This document shows, one piece after another, positions 7,281-15,124 of a stretch of 61,226 nucleotides of DNA; the stretch's first letter is position 1; the number at the start of each line of letters is the position of its first letter. A model generated the notes under the pieces. It had not been told where the DNA came from. It ran no database searches and saw nothing but the letters and a program-made list of their open reading frames with translations. Made by a program: the position numbers and the translations under genes. The stretch covers positions 1-61,226 of the forward strand of contig NZ_JAUNHI010000015.1 in assembly GCF_030524025.1 (NCBI RefSeq), in the 5' to 3' direction. The DNA comes from Actinomyces sp. (lineage in GTDB: Bacteria; Actinomycetota; Actinomycetes; Actinomycetales; Actinomycetaceae).

Positions 7281-8179
7281 GCCCACGACCGGCCCCCGGC
7301 CTCAAGAGCCACATCCTCCGCGGACGGCACCGACACCAGCTCGTCGATGACGTCCGCCAGGTCGTGCCGCAAAGGCACCTGCCGACCCCGCCCCGCATCA
7401 AGCGCCCGCCGAACCTGAGCCGCCGACACCTGACGGGCGTGCGTCGCGTTGAACCGGGCCGCCACACCCTCCTCAGACAGGTGCGGGTGCAGAGCAGCCA
7501 GGCGCCGCAGCCGCGGCCCCGTCCACACGTCCCCCAGCGCCCGACCCACCGCCTGGTCCGCCTCCCGAGCCAGGGTCATCCGCAGCCACCGCAAGGGATC
7601 CGTCCGCTCAAAGCACGAGGGCCGCGCCATGAGCCGGCACATGCGCTCGAACGCCCCACCCTCGGCGACCATCAGGTCCGACGCGATGCCCTCAAGCGCC
7701 ACCTCATCGAGAGCAGGACCCACATCCACGTCCGCTAGGCCCCGCGCATCCGCGATCTCCCGCCGCCGCACCGCCGCCGCACGAGCTACCTGCTCGCCCG
7801 CCCACGGCTCGACCTCACCGAACAGCCGCCACCGGGCCTCCCAGCCAGCCGCCCGGACATCCCCCGCAGTCGCCTCCACACCCGGCGCGACGACCGGCCT
7901 GACCACCCCAGGCCCCACTGCCTGACCACGCCTGGCACCAGCAGTGACCCAGACGGTCCCGCCACCGTCCCACTGGATACGCACCGGCACGTCCAGGCGC
8001 CCACCCGACGCCCGGTCACGACCCTTACGGCCCATGACCTCCGGAGCCGCCACCCACATGAACGCAGGCACCGTCCAGACGCGCTCGCGGTCACCCAGCC
8101 CCTCGGGAAGATCAGCGGCCTGGATCATGGCCTCAAGCGCCGGCGCCCACCGCGCCAGCCACGGGTGCCTCTGCCTCAT
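7277..8179 (-). CDS. Hypothetical protein of the origin-proximal operon
   Basis: A 300-residue protein I do not recognise. The first third is tryptophan-rich (WLARWAPALEAMIQAADL, VWTVPAFMWVAAPEV). The middle contains RRREIADARGLADVDVG. The C-terminal part LSEEGVAARFNATHARQVSA could hold a helix-turn-helix. It overlaps the ATPase gene upstream (ATGA) and the mIHF-like gene downstream (GTGA), so the three are translated together. Wobble positions are rich in G. Company with an ATPase and DNA-binding proteins next to a composition switch suggests work in replication or partition, but this is inference. Confidence 0.6.
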   Translation of the reverse strand: MRQRHPWLARWAPALEAMIQAADLPEGLGDRERVWTVPAFMWVAAPEVMGRKGRDRASGGRLDVPVRIQWDGGGTVWVTAGARRGQAVGPGVVRPVVAPGVEATAGDVRAAGWEARWRLFGEVEPWAGEQVARAAAVRRREIADARGLADVDVGPALDEVALEGIASDLMVAEGGAFERMCRLMARPSCFERTDPLRWLRMTLAREADQAVGRALGDVWTGPRLRRLAALHPHLSEEGVAARFNATHARQVSAAQVRRALDAGRGRQVPLRHDLADVIDELVSVPSAEDVALEAGGRSWA

Positions 8180-9420
8180 CGGCCGGCTCCCAGCCCAACG
8201 GCGTCCAGCACCTGGCTGGCACCCAGCCTCAGGAGCGGGTGAATGACCTCCCCGCGCGCAGCCCGCAGCCGCACCGTCTCGTCATAGGGCAGGACTGCGG
8301 CCACTGACGCCGTCTCCAGACTGCGCCCGGCTTCATCCAGGCTGGGCAGCCTCCGTGAGGGCAAGGTGTTGTACACACCCAGTACGTGGTGCGTGCGCGC
8401 ACGGCCCCACGCAGCAAGCCCGCGCGCCCCCGTCACGCCCTCACGGGACGCGTCTGTCACCACCAGCAGCGCAGCCCCATGCCTCAGGCCCGTCTCGATC
8501 AGTCCCGCGCCCGGGCACGACGGCGACCACCACACCGGCGTGTCGACCACGACCAGGCCCGCACGCTCCACCAGGTGCGCAAGCGCCCGCTCATAGACCG
8601 CAGTCCACGAGCCAGGCTCCTTGACCTGGTCCGCGTCCGGACCCAACACGGACGCGAACGGCACGCGAACCCCGCCCGCCACACGCACCTCATCGGGCCC
8701 GACGACGACCTGCTCGACCTCAGCGCCAGCCGCCAGGTCCGCAACGGTGGACACCCCACCGACGCGCAGCAGATGCGCGAGCCCCCCGGGACCCACGCTG
8801 GCGTCGACAACCGCCGCATCCACGCCCCGCTCACAGGCCACGGCCGCCAGGTGCACCGCCAAGTGCGTGCGGCCGACGCCTCCACGCCCCGACCCGACGA
8901 AGACCACGTTGTCCCACGGCCTAGGAGCCGCCGTCCGGGCACCAGCGTCCGTCTCCTCCGGCCTGGCCCACGACGGAACCCGCCTCGCCCGCACGGCAGA
9001 GGCACCGTCCTGCTCCACCACCCGCGGCGCAGGCTCCCCAGCGGACCCGCCCCCCGGAGATGAAGTCCCCTCCGGACCGGAGATGCTCCCATCGGCTCCG
9101 ACGAGACGATCACTGTCACCGGTCTGCGGCTCCAGCCCCAGCGCCGCGCACAGCGCCTCCAGTGTGGCCGGCGTGCCCAGCACCTGGCCCGGCCAACCAT
9201 CCCCCGCAGCGATGACTCTGGTGCGAAGCGTCAACGCCTTCGCCCACGCGACCAACGCCGCATCGGACGGCCCAGTTACCAGGACCCCCGAAAGGTCCTC
9301 GCGCTCCCGAATCAGTCGCGCCGCATCCCGCGGCACCTCAGCGGTGACGACCTGAGCACCGCGCTCAACCAAGGCCGAGGCGAGAGAAGCCGGCCCGACC
9401 AGTCCGATGATGGGTCCCAT
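8176..9420 (-). CDS. MinD/ParA-like P-loop ATPase with altered Walker A
   Basis: A 414-residue protein. Residues 1-100 resemble a receiver-like domain (GPIIGLVGPASLASALVERG), followed by a proline/glycine-rich linker, then the ATPase with VFVGSGRGGVGRTHLAVHLA, VDAAVVDASVGPGG and LVVVDTPVWW. This architecture is that of CpaE/septum-site or partition ATPases. Both lysines of the KGGxGKT signature are replaced by arginine, so ATP hydrolysis may be lost or altered. The ATG at 9420 follows a box C element. It is the first gene of the leftward operon that starts in the putative origin region. Confidence 0.75.
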   Translation of the reverse strand: MGPIIGLVGPASLASALVERGAQVVTAEVPRDAARLIREREDLSGVLVTGPSDAALVAWAKALTLRTRVIAAGDGWPGQVLGTPATLEALCAALGLEPQTGDSDRLVGADGSISGPEGTSSPGGGSAGEPAPRVVEQDGASAVRARRVPSWARPEETDAGARTAAPRPWDNVVFVGSGRGGVGRTHLAVHLAAVACERGVDAAVVDASVGPGGLAHLLRVGGVSTVADLAAGAEVEQVVVGPDEVRVAGGVRVPFASVLGPDADQVKEPGSWTAVYERALAHLVERAGLVVVDTPVWWSPSCPGAGLIETGLRHGAALLVVTDASREGVTGARGLAAWGRARTHHVLGVYNTLPSRRLPSLDEAGRSLETASVAAVLPYDETVRLRAARGEVIHPLLRLGASQVLDAVGLGAGR

Positions 9421-9440
9421 GCACCGCCACTGACAGGCGC
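9421..9440 (-). promoter_or_regulatory. Box C element
   Basis: Minus-strand CCTGTCAGTGGCGGTGC runs directly into the ATG at 9420. The same element, with two changes, precedes the ATG at 14418. Confidence 0.45.
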
Positions 9441-9649
9441 CGCCCCCAACAGCCCGCACCCGGCCGCCGCCCGCACTACAGGACCCCACCAACGGCGAAG
9501 CCACCGCCCGTCGCCACCAGCGCTCGCGGACACCCAAACGGGCAGAGGCTCGATCCCCGCCGCTGCCTCACTGGCGGACTACAGACGGCACTGCGGCGTC
9601 ACCACCGACGCAAGCCCGTGCCCACCCAGCCGCGGTCGACTCAGCCCAG

Positions 9650-9664
9650 TCCGTCCACTACCGG
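9650..9664 (+). promoter_or_regulatory. Box A element
   Basis: TCCGTCCACTACCGG, with three bases between it and the ATG at 9668. It heads the short rightward operon of two small genes, opposite to the box C promoter at 9421. Confidence 0.6.
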
Positions 9665-9667
9665 TGC

Positions 9668-9907
9668 ATGAACGTCATCGCCGGAATCGTCGGCGGCGCG
9701 GTCGGAGCGGTCCTCGCCCTGACCGTCCGCCTCATCGTCGCCCACCCGCGAGGCTGCGTCATCGCAGCACTCGCCCTCATCGCCCTCGCCAAGGGCGTCC
9801 CCGGCGGCGTCGTCCTCGGTGCCCTCGGCGTCGCCACCGCCATCCGCGCTGGACGCACGCGCCGTCCAGCAACCACCCACACCAACTGCAACCAGGAGTA
9901 CCGATGA
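9668..9907 (+). CDS. Small membrane protein
   Basis: A 79-residue protein with two predicted membrane helices (GIVGGAVGAVLALTVRLIV and CVIAALALIALAKGVPGGVV) and a basic tail. Function unknown. Start fixed by the box A element just upstream. Its codons end almost always in C or A, the opposite of the plus-strand genes right of 10.7 kb. Its stop overlaps the next ATG (ATGA). Confidence 0.65.
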   Translation: MNVIAGIVGGAVGAVLALTVRLIVAHPRGCVIAALALIALAKGVPGGVVLGALGVATAIRAGRTRRPATTHTNCNQEYR

Positions 9908-10170
9908 GCCTTCTACCCGTGTGCCTGTACGAAACCGACGGCGACAGCGCCGCGCCCGCCGCGATCCTTCTGCCGCCGGATCTCGACGGCGAGGACCTCG
10001 AGCTGGTCCTCGCCAACCTCCCCGGCTACCTCGACCTCGACCCCTGGCCTGCTGGTCAGGGCTGGGAAGTCCACCGCGGATGGTGGGCATGGACCGCCGA
10101 CCTCGCTCCGTCTGACCCCGCCCAGCCCGGGGCGTTCGAGGCCATCCGCCTCAACCGGGCCACCGGCTGA
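9904..10170 (+). CDS. Small acidic hypothetical protein
   Basis: An 88-residue acidic protein, SLLPVCLYETDGDSAAPAA then GEDLELVLANLPGYLDLDPW. No family recognised. AGGAG lies 8 bases before the ATG, and the start overlaps the previous stop. The stop codon itself sits inside the right arm of a 13-bp hairpin (10141-10180), so translation end and transcript end may coincide. Codons end in C, as in the preceding gene. Confidence 0.65.
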   Translation: MSLLPVCLYETDGDSAAPAAILLPPDLDGEDLELVLANLPGYLDLDPWPAGQGWEVHRGWWAWTADLAPSDPAQPGAFEAIRLNRATG

Positions 10171-10308
10171 GGCGGATGGCCCAACCACCAAAGCAGACAG
10201 GGCCTCCCTGTCTCGAGCGCGACGCACCGACCGAGCGAGAGCGTCGGTGCGGCACCGTGCGCTAGCCGCGGGGTGATGGGCACGGGTGTCCGTGCTCACC
10301 CCGCGGCT
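10141..10308. repeat. Array of four hairpins in the origin-like region
   Basis: Four inverted repeats follow one another. 10141-10153/10168-10180 is a perfect 13-bp stem holding the stop codon of the gene at 9904. 10195-10202/10206-10213 is a perfect 8-bp stem. 10223-10231/10243-10251 is a perfect 9-bp stem. 10264-10276/10296-10308 is a perfect 13-bp stem with a second 6-bp stem (GCACGG/CCGTGC) inside. None has a T-run. The first may end transcription. The others could be binding sites, an oriT or part of a replication origin. Confidence 0.7.
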
Positions 10309-10747
10309 GCGCACATACCCGACACTGAGATCCGGGCAGTATCACCCCAACTCCCTACCAGATCCACACGCCACTACCGGAGTCGTCCCGCAACACCCTC
10401 CCACGCAGCCACCTGTACCCAGCTCCAACCCCACTTCCCGAGCACGCCCACGACTATGCACCAGCCCAGCTGGCCCCTCTCCAGATGACAGTCCCACCCA
10501 CCAACCCGGCACTGCGACGTGCATGGTTCGCTCCGCGCCTACCGCATGACCAGCGTCAACGTCCTTCCGCAGGCACAACCAGGCCCCAGCCACCCGATTC
10601 CTGAGCCCTTCCGCCCCTCCCCGTCCCCGTGCCAATCGTTTCGTCCGCCACAGCATCCATCTCCCCTCGTCGGGGGTGCTCGTGGGGTTGAGCATTTCCG
10701 CAGGTCGTTGGCTGTTTCGTCGCGTGTGTGGTCGGTGCAGCTCGTCT
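10309..10747. other. Gene-free region with abrupt strand-composition switch (origin candidate)
   Basis: No convincing gene. The plus strand is rich in C and A up to about 10,665 and rich in G and T from about 10,675, with CCCCTCGTCGGGG at the turning point. The genes on each side keep the same bias. This is the pattern expected at a replication origin. No clear iteron array or AT-rich unwinding stretch is visible. Confidence 0.5.
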
Positions 10748-10760
10748 GGTCCGCATGTGC
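10748..10760 (+). promoter_or_regulatory. Box B element
   Basis: GGTCCGCATGTGC at the head of the main transfer operon. Its ATG (10755) is in frame with the coupling-protein gene and could serve as the start. Confidence 0.55.
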
Positions 10761-10766
10761 GTGGGC

Positions 10767-13049
10767 ATGAGGAGCTTTTCACCTGCGTGCGCGTGGCGGC
10801 TGACGCGCACGGGCCCGATCACCGAGAACCTGTCTGACTACGCGGCTCGCACTGAGGCGTTTGCTGCCTCTACGGCGGGAGCGGCTGTGGCGTTGCTGGT
10901 GCGGAGGGTTGGCGGGGAGCTGCAGGACTTCGTGCTGTCGTCCGCGCCGTCGGCGGATCCGGCTACGGCGTTGGCTGGGGCGTTGGGGGCGGCGGCGTCG
11001 CCGTGTGAGGTGCCTGCACCGTTAGGGGGTGTGCGGGCGGTGGCCCGCGTGGAGGGTGATGGGGAGGCGGGCCGGACCTCGTTGGCTGGGGTGGATCCGG
11101 CGAATGCTGCGCGTCTGCTCGCGCAGGTGCTTGAGGATGGTGAGGAGGTGCTGATTGTGCTGCGGCCGTTGGCGAAGCGGCAGCGGAGGCGGTGGCGACG
11201 GTATGCGGAGAACATGCCTGGGTCGACAGAGCATCACACCTTGAAGGCGGCGACGCCGTTGTTCGCGACCGTTCTGGTGACGGCTCGGGACGCGGGCAGG
11301 GCTCGTGCTTTGGTGCGTCGGATCATTGACCCGCTGCCGGGGTGGGACACGGCGACGCGTGCGGATACGGGCTCTCGCCTGTGGCAGGTGGTGTCCGCGG
11401 CGGTGTTGGCGGCTGCGGCGTTGATCGCTGGCGTGTTGGTGGGTCGGGCTGAGGGTGTGGGAGTTGCGCTGGTGTTGGCGGCACTGGGCCTGTTGCGCTG
11501 GGTGTGGCACTCGCCGGCGTCTCAGGCTGGCCGGGTGTGGTCTCGTGCTCTGGTGCCGGTGCCGTCGGCTCGGCGTGGGCTGCTTGCGCGAGGGCCGTGG
11601 CCGTTTGGTCGGCTGGTGATTCCGACCTCGGCGCCCGTGGTGTGCTCGCTGGTGGCACCGCAGGCCGGTGCGAGCACTGGGGCTACGGCGACGCGTGCGC
11701 GTGTGGTGCCTCCGGCTCTTCTGGAGGAGGTTGCGGGCCCGCCTGTGTTCGAGGTGTCGGGGCGTCCGGTGAGGATCGACCGGGACTGCCTGTGGGGTGG
11801 TGTTGGGATTCTGGGTGCTCCGGGGTCGGGTAAGTCCGTGTTGCTGAGAGGCTTGTTCGGGTGGCTGCTGGTGGATCGGGAGCGGGTTGCGGGGCAGGCG
11901 GTGATCGCGGTGGAGACCAAGCCCGACGGGGTGGCGGCTTATGAGCGGATGGCGGACGCGGCGGGGCATGCGGGTGACCTTTTGGTGGTCGAGGCGGCTG
12001 ATCCGTGGGGGCCTGCGGTGGACATGTTTGCGCGTGAGGGCGATGACGTGTTCGCGCGGGCTGAGTTCATCACTGATGCGTGGGCGGCGGCGTTCGGTGA
12101 CGGGGCGATCATGGGTCGGTCGCGCGAGGTGTTGGCGGCGGTGATCGCTGCGGGTCTGGTGATGGATGATGAGGCGTGGGACGCGTGCGAGGCGACGGGT
12201 CTGGTGCAGGTGGCGGAGCGGTCATGGTTCTGGGCGGCGTTGGTGCTGACGGGCAGGCTCGGGGATGAGGCGGGTCAGGCGGTTCACAGTGCCCTGCTGG
12301 ATTTGGCTAGGCGTGCGGGGCGGGGGTCGGTTGAGGCTCGGGCGTGCGCCGGTCTGGGTATCATTTGGGGGCCGGGGGTGTCGGCGACGGCGCGCCGGGG
12401 CCTGGTGGAGGCTGCGCGGAACAAGTTCGACCAGCTGAAGGGCGCCGCGCATTTCCTGGCCCCGGTGTCGCGTGACAGCTACTCATGGGATCAGGTGCTG
12501 GTCAACCACGGTGTGGTGGTGGTGGGGACGGGCCCGAGCCGGGACGGTGTCCATCAGTGGACGGCGACGATGACGCAGTGGCTGACCGCGATGGCGGGGT
12601 TCACTGCGCAGGCCGCGGTGGAGCGCAGGTGCTTCGGGTGGCGTGCCGAGGGACGTTCGGTGTGGGTGCTGGTGGATGAGTTCAAGCATTTTGCGGGTTC
12701 TGCTGCGGGGCCGGCGAAGTGGTGGCGTGATGACGGCCGTGCTTACGGCGTGCAGCTGGTGGCGGCGACGCAGTATCCGGTGCAGCTGGCGGCGGATGTG
12801 CTGGCCTCGTTCTTGTCGTTGGCGACGTTTGTCTCGTTCCATCAGGACGATCCGGACGCGGCGGAGACTGTGGCGCGGCAGATGCGTCGTGACGGGTCGG
12901 AGTGGGAGGCGAGTGAGATCGCGACGCTTCCGCAGTGGACCGCGGTGGTGGCGACGCGTGTCCATGGGGTGCTGGCTCCGCCGTTTACGGCGCGGTCGGT
13001 TGATTCTGAGAGTGACCCTGCGGCGTTCATTGCGGGGGCTCGCCAGTGA
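10767..13049 (+). CDS. VirD4/TraD-like type IV coupling ATPase
   Basis: About 760 residues. A membrane pair (VVSAAVLAAAALIAGVLVG and GVALVLAALGLLRWVW) near residues 190-240 anchors a cytoplasmic ATPase with Walker A GILGAPGSGKSVLL near residue 350 and Walker B VWVLVDEFKHF near residue 630, then AATQYPVQL. Such proteins bring DNA to the conjugation channel. The start may instead be the ATG at 10755 inside box B or an earlier GTG; none has a strong ribosome site. Codons are G- and T-ended, in sharp contrast with the genes at 9.7-10.2 kb on the same strand. It overlaps the next gene (GTGA). Confidence 0.8.
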   Translation: MRSFSPACAWRLTRTGPITENLSDYAARTEAFAASTAGAAVALLVRRVGGELQDFVLSSAPSADPATALAGALGAAASPCEVPAPLGGVRAVARVEGDGEAGRTSLAGVDPANAARLLAQVLEDGEEVLIVLRPLAKRQRRRWRRYAENMPGSTEHHTLKAATPLFATVLVTARDAGRARALVRRIIDPLPGWDTATRADTGSRLWQVVSAAVLAAAALIAGVLVGRAEGVGVALVLAALGLLRWVWHSPASQAGRVWSRALVPVPSARRGLLARGPWPFGRLVIPTSAPVVCSLVAPQAGASTGATATRARVVPPALLEEVAGPPVFEVSGRPVRIDRDCLWGGVGILGAPGSGKSVLLRGLFGWLLVDRERVAGQAVIAVETKPDGVAAYERMADAAGHAGDLLVVEAADPWGPAVDMFAREGDDVFARAEFITDAWAAAFGDGAIMGRSREVLAAVIAAGLVMDDEAWDACEATGLVQVAERSWFWAALVLTGRLGDEAGQAVHSALLDLARRAGRGSVEARACAGLGIIWGPGVSATARRGLVEAARNKFDQLKGAAHFLAPVSRDSYSWDQVLVNHGVVVVGTGPSRDGVHQWTATMTQWLTAMAGFTAQAAVERRCFGWRAEGRSVWVLVDEFKHFAGSAAGPAKWWRDDGRAYGVQLVAATQYPVQLAADVLASFLSLATFVSFHQDDPDAAETVARQMRRDGSEWEASEIATLPQWTAVVATRVHGVLAPPFTARSVDSESDPAAFIAGARQ

Positions 13050-14323
13050 CGGCGGTGCCTGTCTGGGGGTTCGGGGACCTGGCTGTGCCGGCGGGTGTGG
13101 AGTCGCCGGCGGCGCGGTCGGATCTGTTCTATGACGGGGCGTGGCGGGCCTCTGCGGTGACGTCGTGGCTGACGTCTCCTGCGGTGCGTGCGGCTCAGGC
13201 GGCTGGCGTGGTGTCGTACCCGCGGGGCATGGTGCCGGACACGGGGCTGCGTCCGCTTCGCGGGGCGGCTGGGGTGCGCCGTTGCGGGGTGCTGGCGTGC
13301 GCCCGCATGTGGGGGTCGTTGACCGTCGCGCAGGTGGCTGCGATCACTGGGGATCCGGTGGAGCGGGTTGTGCGGGACGTGAGGGCTCTGTTCCGTGCGG
13401 GGCTGGTTGATGTGGGGTCTGCGTTGCCCGCGGGGATGAGGGGGTGGAGGTGGACGCCGGAGACGCTTGTGGCGGCTGGGCGGGAGGCGGATGTGCGTTG
13501 TCACCTGGAGGGTTTGGCGTGGCCGCAGTGGCTCTCGGTGACACTCGACCGGCCTTGGGCGCGTGGTAGCGCGTCGGCGAGGCACAACGCTCTGACCTGC
13601 GAGCTGGCGTTGCGGGCTGGGGCGTGGCTGGATGTGCCGGCGGTCTTGGGGGAGTGTCTGGCCGGTGTCGACGACCTGTTCGGGACTGGCGCCGGCAGGA
13701 CTGGTGCCGCGTCGGCGAAGCGCGGTGACGCGGTTCTGGTGCGGCGTGATGGGGTGCGTCTGGTGGTCGAGACCACGGCGTCGGCGACTCCGGCGCTCGC
13801 AGCCAAGGCTGAGGCGTGGGCCCGGCATCTTGCGCAGCACCCGGGCGCCGGGGTGGTTGTCGTGTTCGTCGTGGCGCCGCCGGTGGACGGCGCTGACCCG
13901 TCACTGGCTGTGGGGGTACGGCAGGCGGTGCTCAGGGCGGTGCGCGCGCACCCCGGGGGCCTGGTGGATCCCACGGGTCCGCGTATGGCGGTCGCCGAGT
14001 GGCAGCGGTGGTTCCCGGCGAGGCGCAGGGTGTCCGGTGAGTTCTTGGCGCTGCGCGCTCAGCGCGTTGGGGGCGGAGGCTCCCTGGAGGATGTGGATCT
14101 GCTGGAGGTGCCGGTGGCGGGTGGTGATCAGTCGGTGCTGTCGGCGACTGGGTTGATGGCGGGGGTGCCATGGTGGCTGCGGCGTGATGACCTGGATCCG
14201 ATGAGGCCGCTGATGGCACGTTTCGGGGCGCGTATTGGTGGGGGGTCTGGGCGGTTCGGTCCAGCGGACTACCCTGCGGCGTTGCGGACTCCGGGGTCGC
14301 TCCGGCCGCGGCCGGAGCGATGA
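13046..14323 (+). CDS. Putative winged-helix/nuclease-fold protein (replication-relaxation type)
   Basis: A 425-residue protein. A winged-helix region lies near residues 85-135 (WGSLTVAQVAAITGDPVERV, then ALFRAGLVDV). The middle part AKRGDAVLVRRDGVRLVVET, with a following KAEAWARHLAQ, resembles a PD-(D/E)XK-like core in the replication-relaxation protein family of actinobacterial and firmicute mobile elements. Identification is tentative. It could bind the element's origin or oriT next to the coupling protein (inference). GTG start overlaps the coupling-protein stop. G-ended wobble as in its neighbour. Confidence 0.5.
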   Translation: MTAVPVWGFGDLAVPAGVESPAARSDLFYDGAWRASAVTSWLTSPAVRAAQAAGVVSYPRGMVPDTGLRPLRGAAGVRRCGVLACARMWGSLTVAQVAAITGDPVERVVRDVRALFRAGLVDVGSALPAGMRGWRWTPETLVAAGREADVRCHLEGLAWPQWLSVTLDRPWARGSASARHNALTCELALRAGAWLDVPAVLGECLAGVDDLFGTGAGRTGAASAKRGDAVLVRRDGVRLVVETTASATPALAAKAEAWARHLAQHPGAGVVVVFVVAPPVDGADPSLAVGVRQAVLRAVRAHPGGLVDPTGPRMAVAEWQRWFPARRRVSGEFLALRAQRVGGGGSLEDVDLLEVPVAGGDQSVLSATGLMAGVPWWLRRDDLDPMRPLMARFGARIGGGSGRFGPADYPAALRTPGSLRPRPER

Positions 14324-14400
14324 GCGCGGGTGGGCGGGGCTGGGCGGTCGCGACGTGAAGACGCGGGTTCTTCCCTTCGAGGGGGCTGTGCGGGCGGGGG

Positions 14401-14417
14401 CCTGTCAGTGACGGGGC
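14401..14417 (+). promoter_or_regulatory. Box C element
   Basis: CCTGTCAGTGACGGGGC directly before the ATG at 14418. It matches the element at 9421-9440 at all but two positions. Confidence 0.45.
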
Positions 14418-14564
14418 ATGAGACTTCTTCGCAGTAGCCCTGAGGATGATAAGCGGATCGAGGACTTCGCCGAGTCGAGGCGGGGGAGCGTGGTGATCGC
14501 CCTCTTGACCGTCATCACGGGTGTCGCGCTGGCGGTGCACCTGGTAGTGGGGGTGCTGCGGTGA
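14418..14564 (+). CDS. Very small membrane protein (48 residues)
   Basis: MRLLRSSPEDDKRIEDFAES followed by one membrane helix, VVIALLTVITGVALAVHLVV. Support comes from the box C element against the ATG and from the GTGA overlap with the nuclease gene. Function unknown. It may be an accessory subunit of the transfer machinery. Confidence 0.55.
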   Translation: MRLLRSSPEDDKRIEDFAESRRGSVVIALLTVITGVALAVHLVVGVLR

Positions 14565-15124
14565 GTGGCGGGTTCACGGTGGGGCGGCCGGGCTCCCAGC
14601 TGAGCACGTTCGTGGGGCAGGGCGAGCGTGCGAGGGCGGCGGGTGCGCGGGCCGAGCGCGCGACTGCCCGCCTGCTGGACATGCTGACTGAGGACGGTTA
14701 TGTCGTCTTCCACTCGCTGTCGGTGGCGCGGGGGCGGGCCGATATTGACCACCTTCTGGTCGGATCTCGTGGGATCGTGGTGCTGGACTCCAAGTGCTGG
14801 CGGCCCGCGTGGTACGTGACGGCGTTCGGTCGCGCGTGGCGTACGGGCGGCCCGGTTTGGCGTTTCGTCCCGGGGGAGTCGCAGTCGCTGGCGCTGTCGG
14901 TTGAGCGGCTACGCCGCGCAGGTCTGCCGGTGGCTGGTGCTGTGGTGGCGACCTCCCCGTCGGCGGCTGGCCGGGTGCACGCTCGGCTGCTGCGCTATGC
15001 GGGTGCGCGCGCTGTGCTGCCAGCGCGTCGGGCGGTGCGTCGGGCGGCGCGCATGGCGGGGCGCGGTGGTGCCGACCTCGCGGTGGTTGCGGCCGTCGAC
15101 AGCTGGATGGAGGCCAACCAGTGA
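14561..15124 (+). CDS. NERD-domain nuclease-like protein
   Basis: A 187-residue protein with the nuclease-related domain: AERATARLLDMLTEDGYVVF, then GRADIDHLLVGSRGIVVLDS followed by Lys and Cys-Trp. The acidic and lysine residues (ADIDHLLVG, VLDSK) match the PD-(D/E)XK-like core, so a DNA nick or cut is plausible, though few NERD proteins have been tested. It lies between the coupling protein and the large FtsK-type ATPase, a place where a DNA-processing enzyme would fit. GTGA overlaps on both sides. Confidence 0.75.
   Translation: MSGGFTVGRPGSQLSTFVGQGERARAAGARAERATARLLDMLTEDGYVVFHSLSVARGRADIDHLLVGSRGIVVLDSKCWRPAWYVTAFGRAWRTGGPVWRFVPGESQSLALSVERLRRAGLPVAGAVVATSPSAAGRVHARLLRYAGARAVLPARRAVRRAARMAGRGGADLAVVAAVDSWMEANQ

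Noticed and set aside
10366-10380. CACGCCACTACCGGAG resembling box A
   Set aside because: Only the CCACTACCGG part fits, the upstream TCCGA is missing and no start codon follows at the usual distance.
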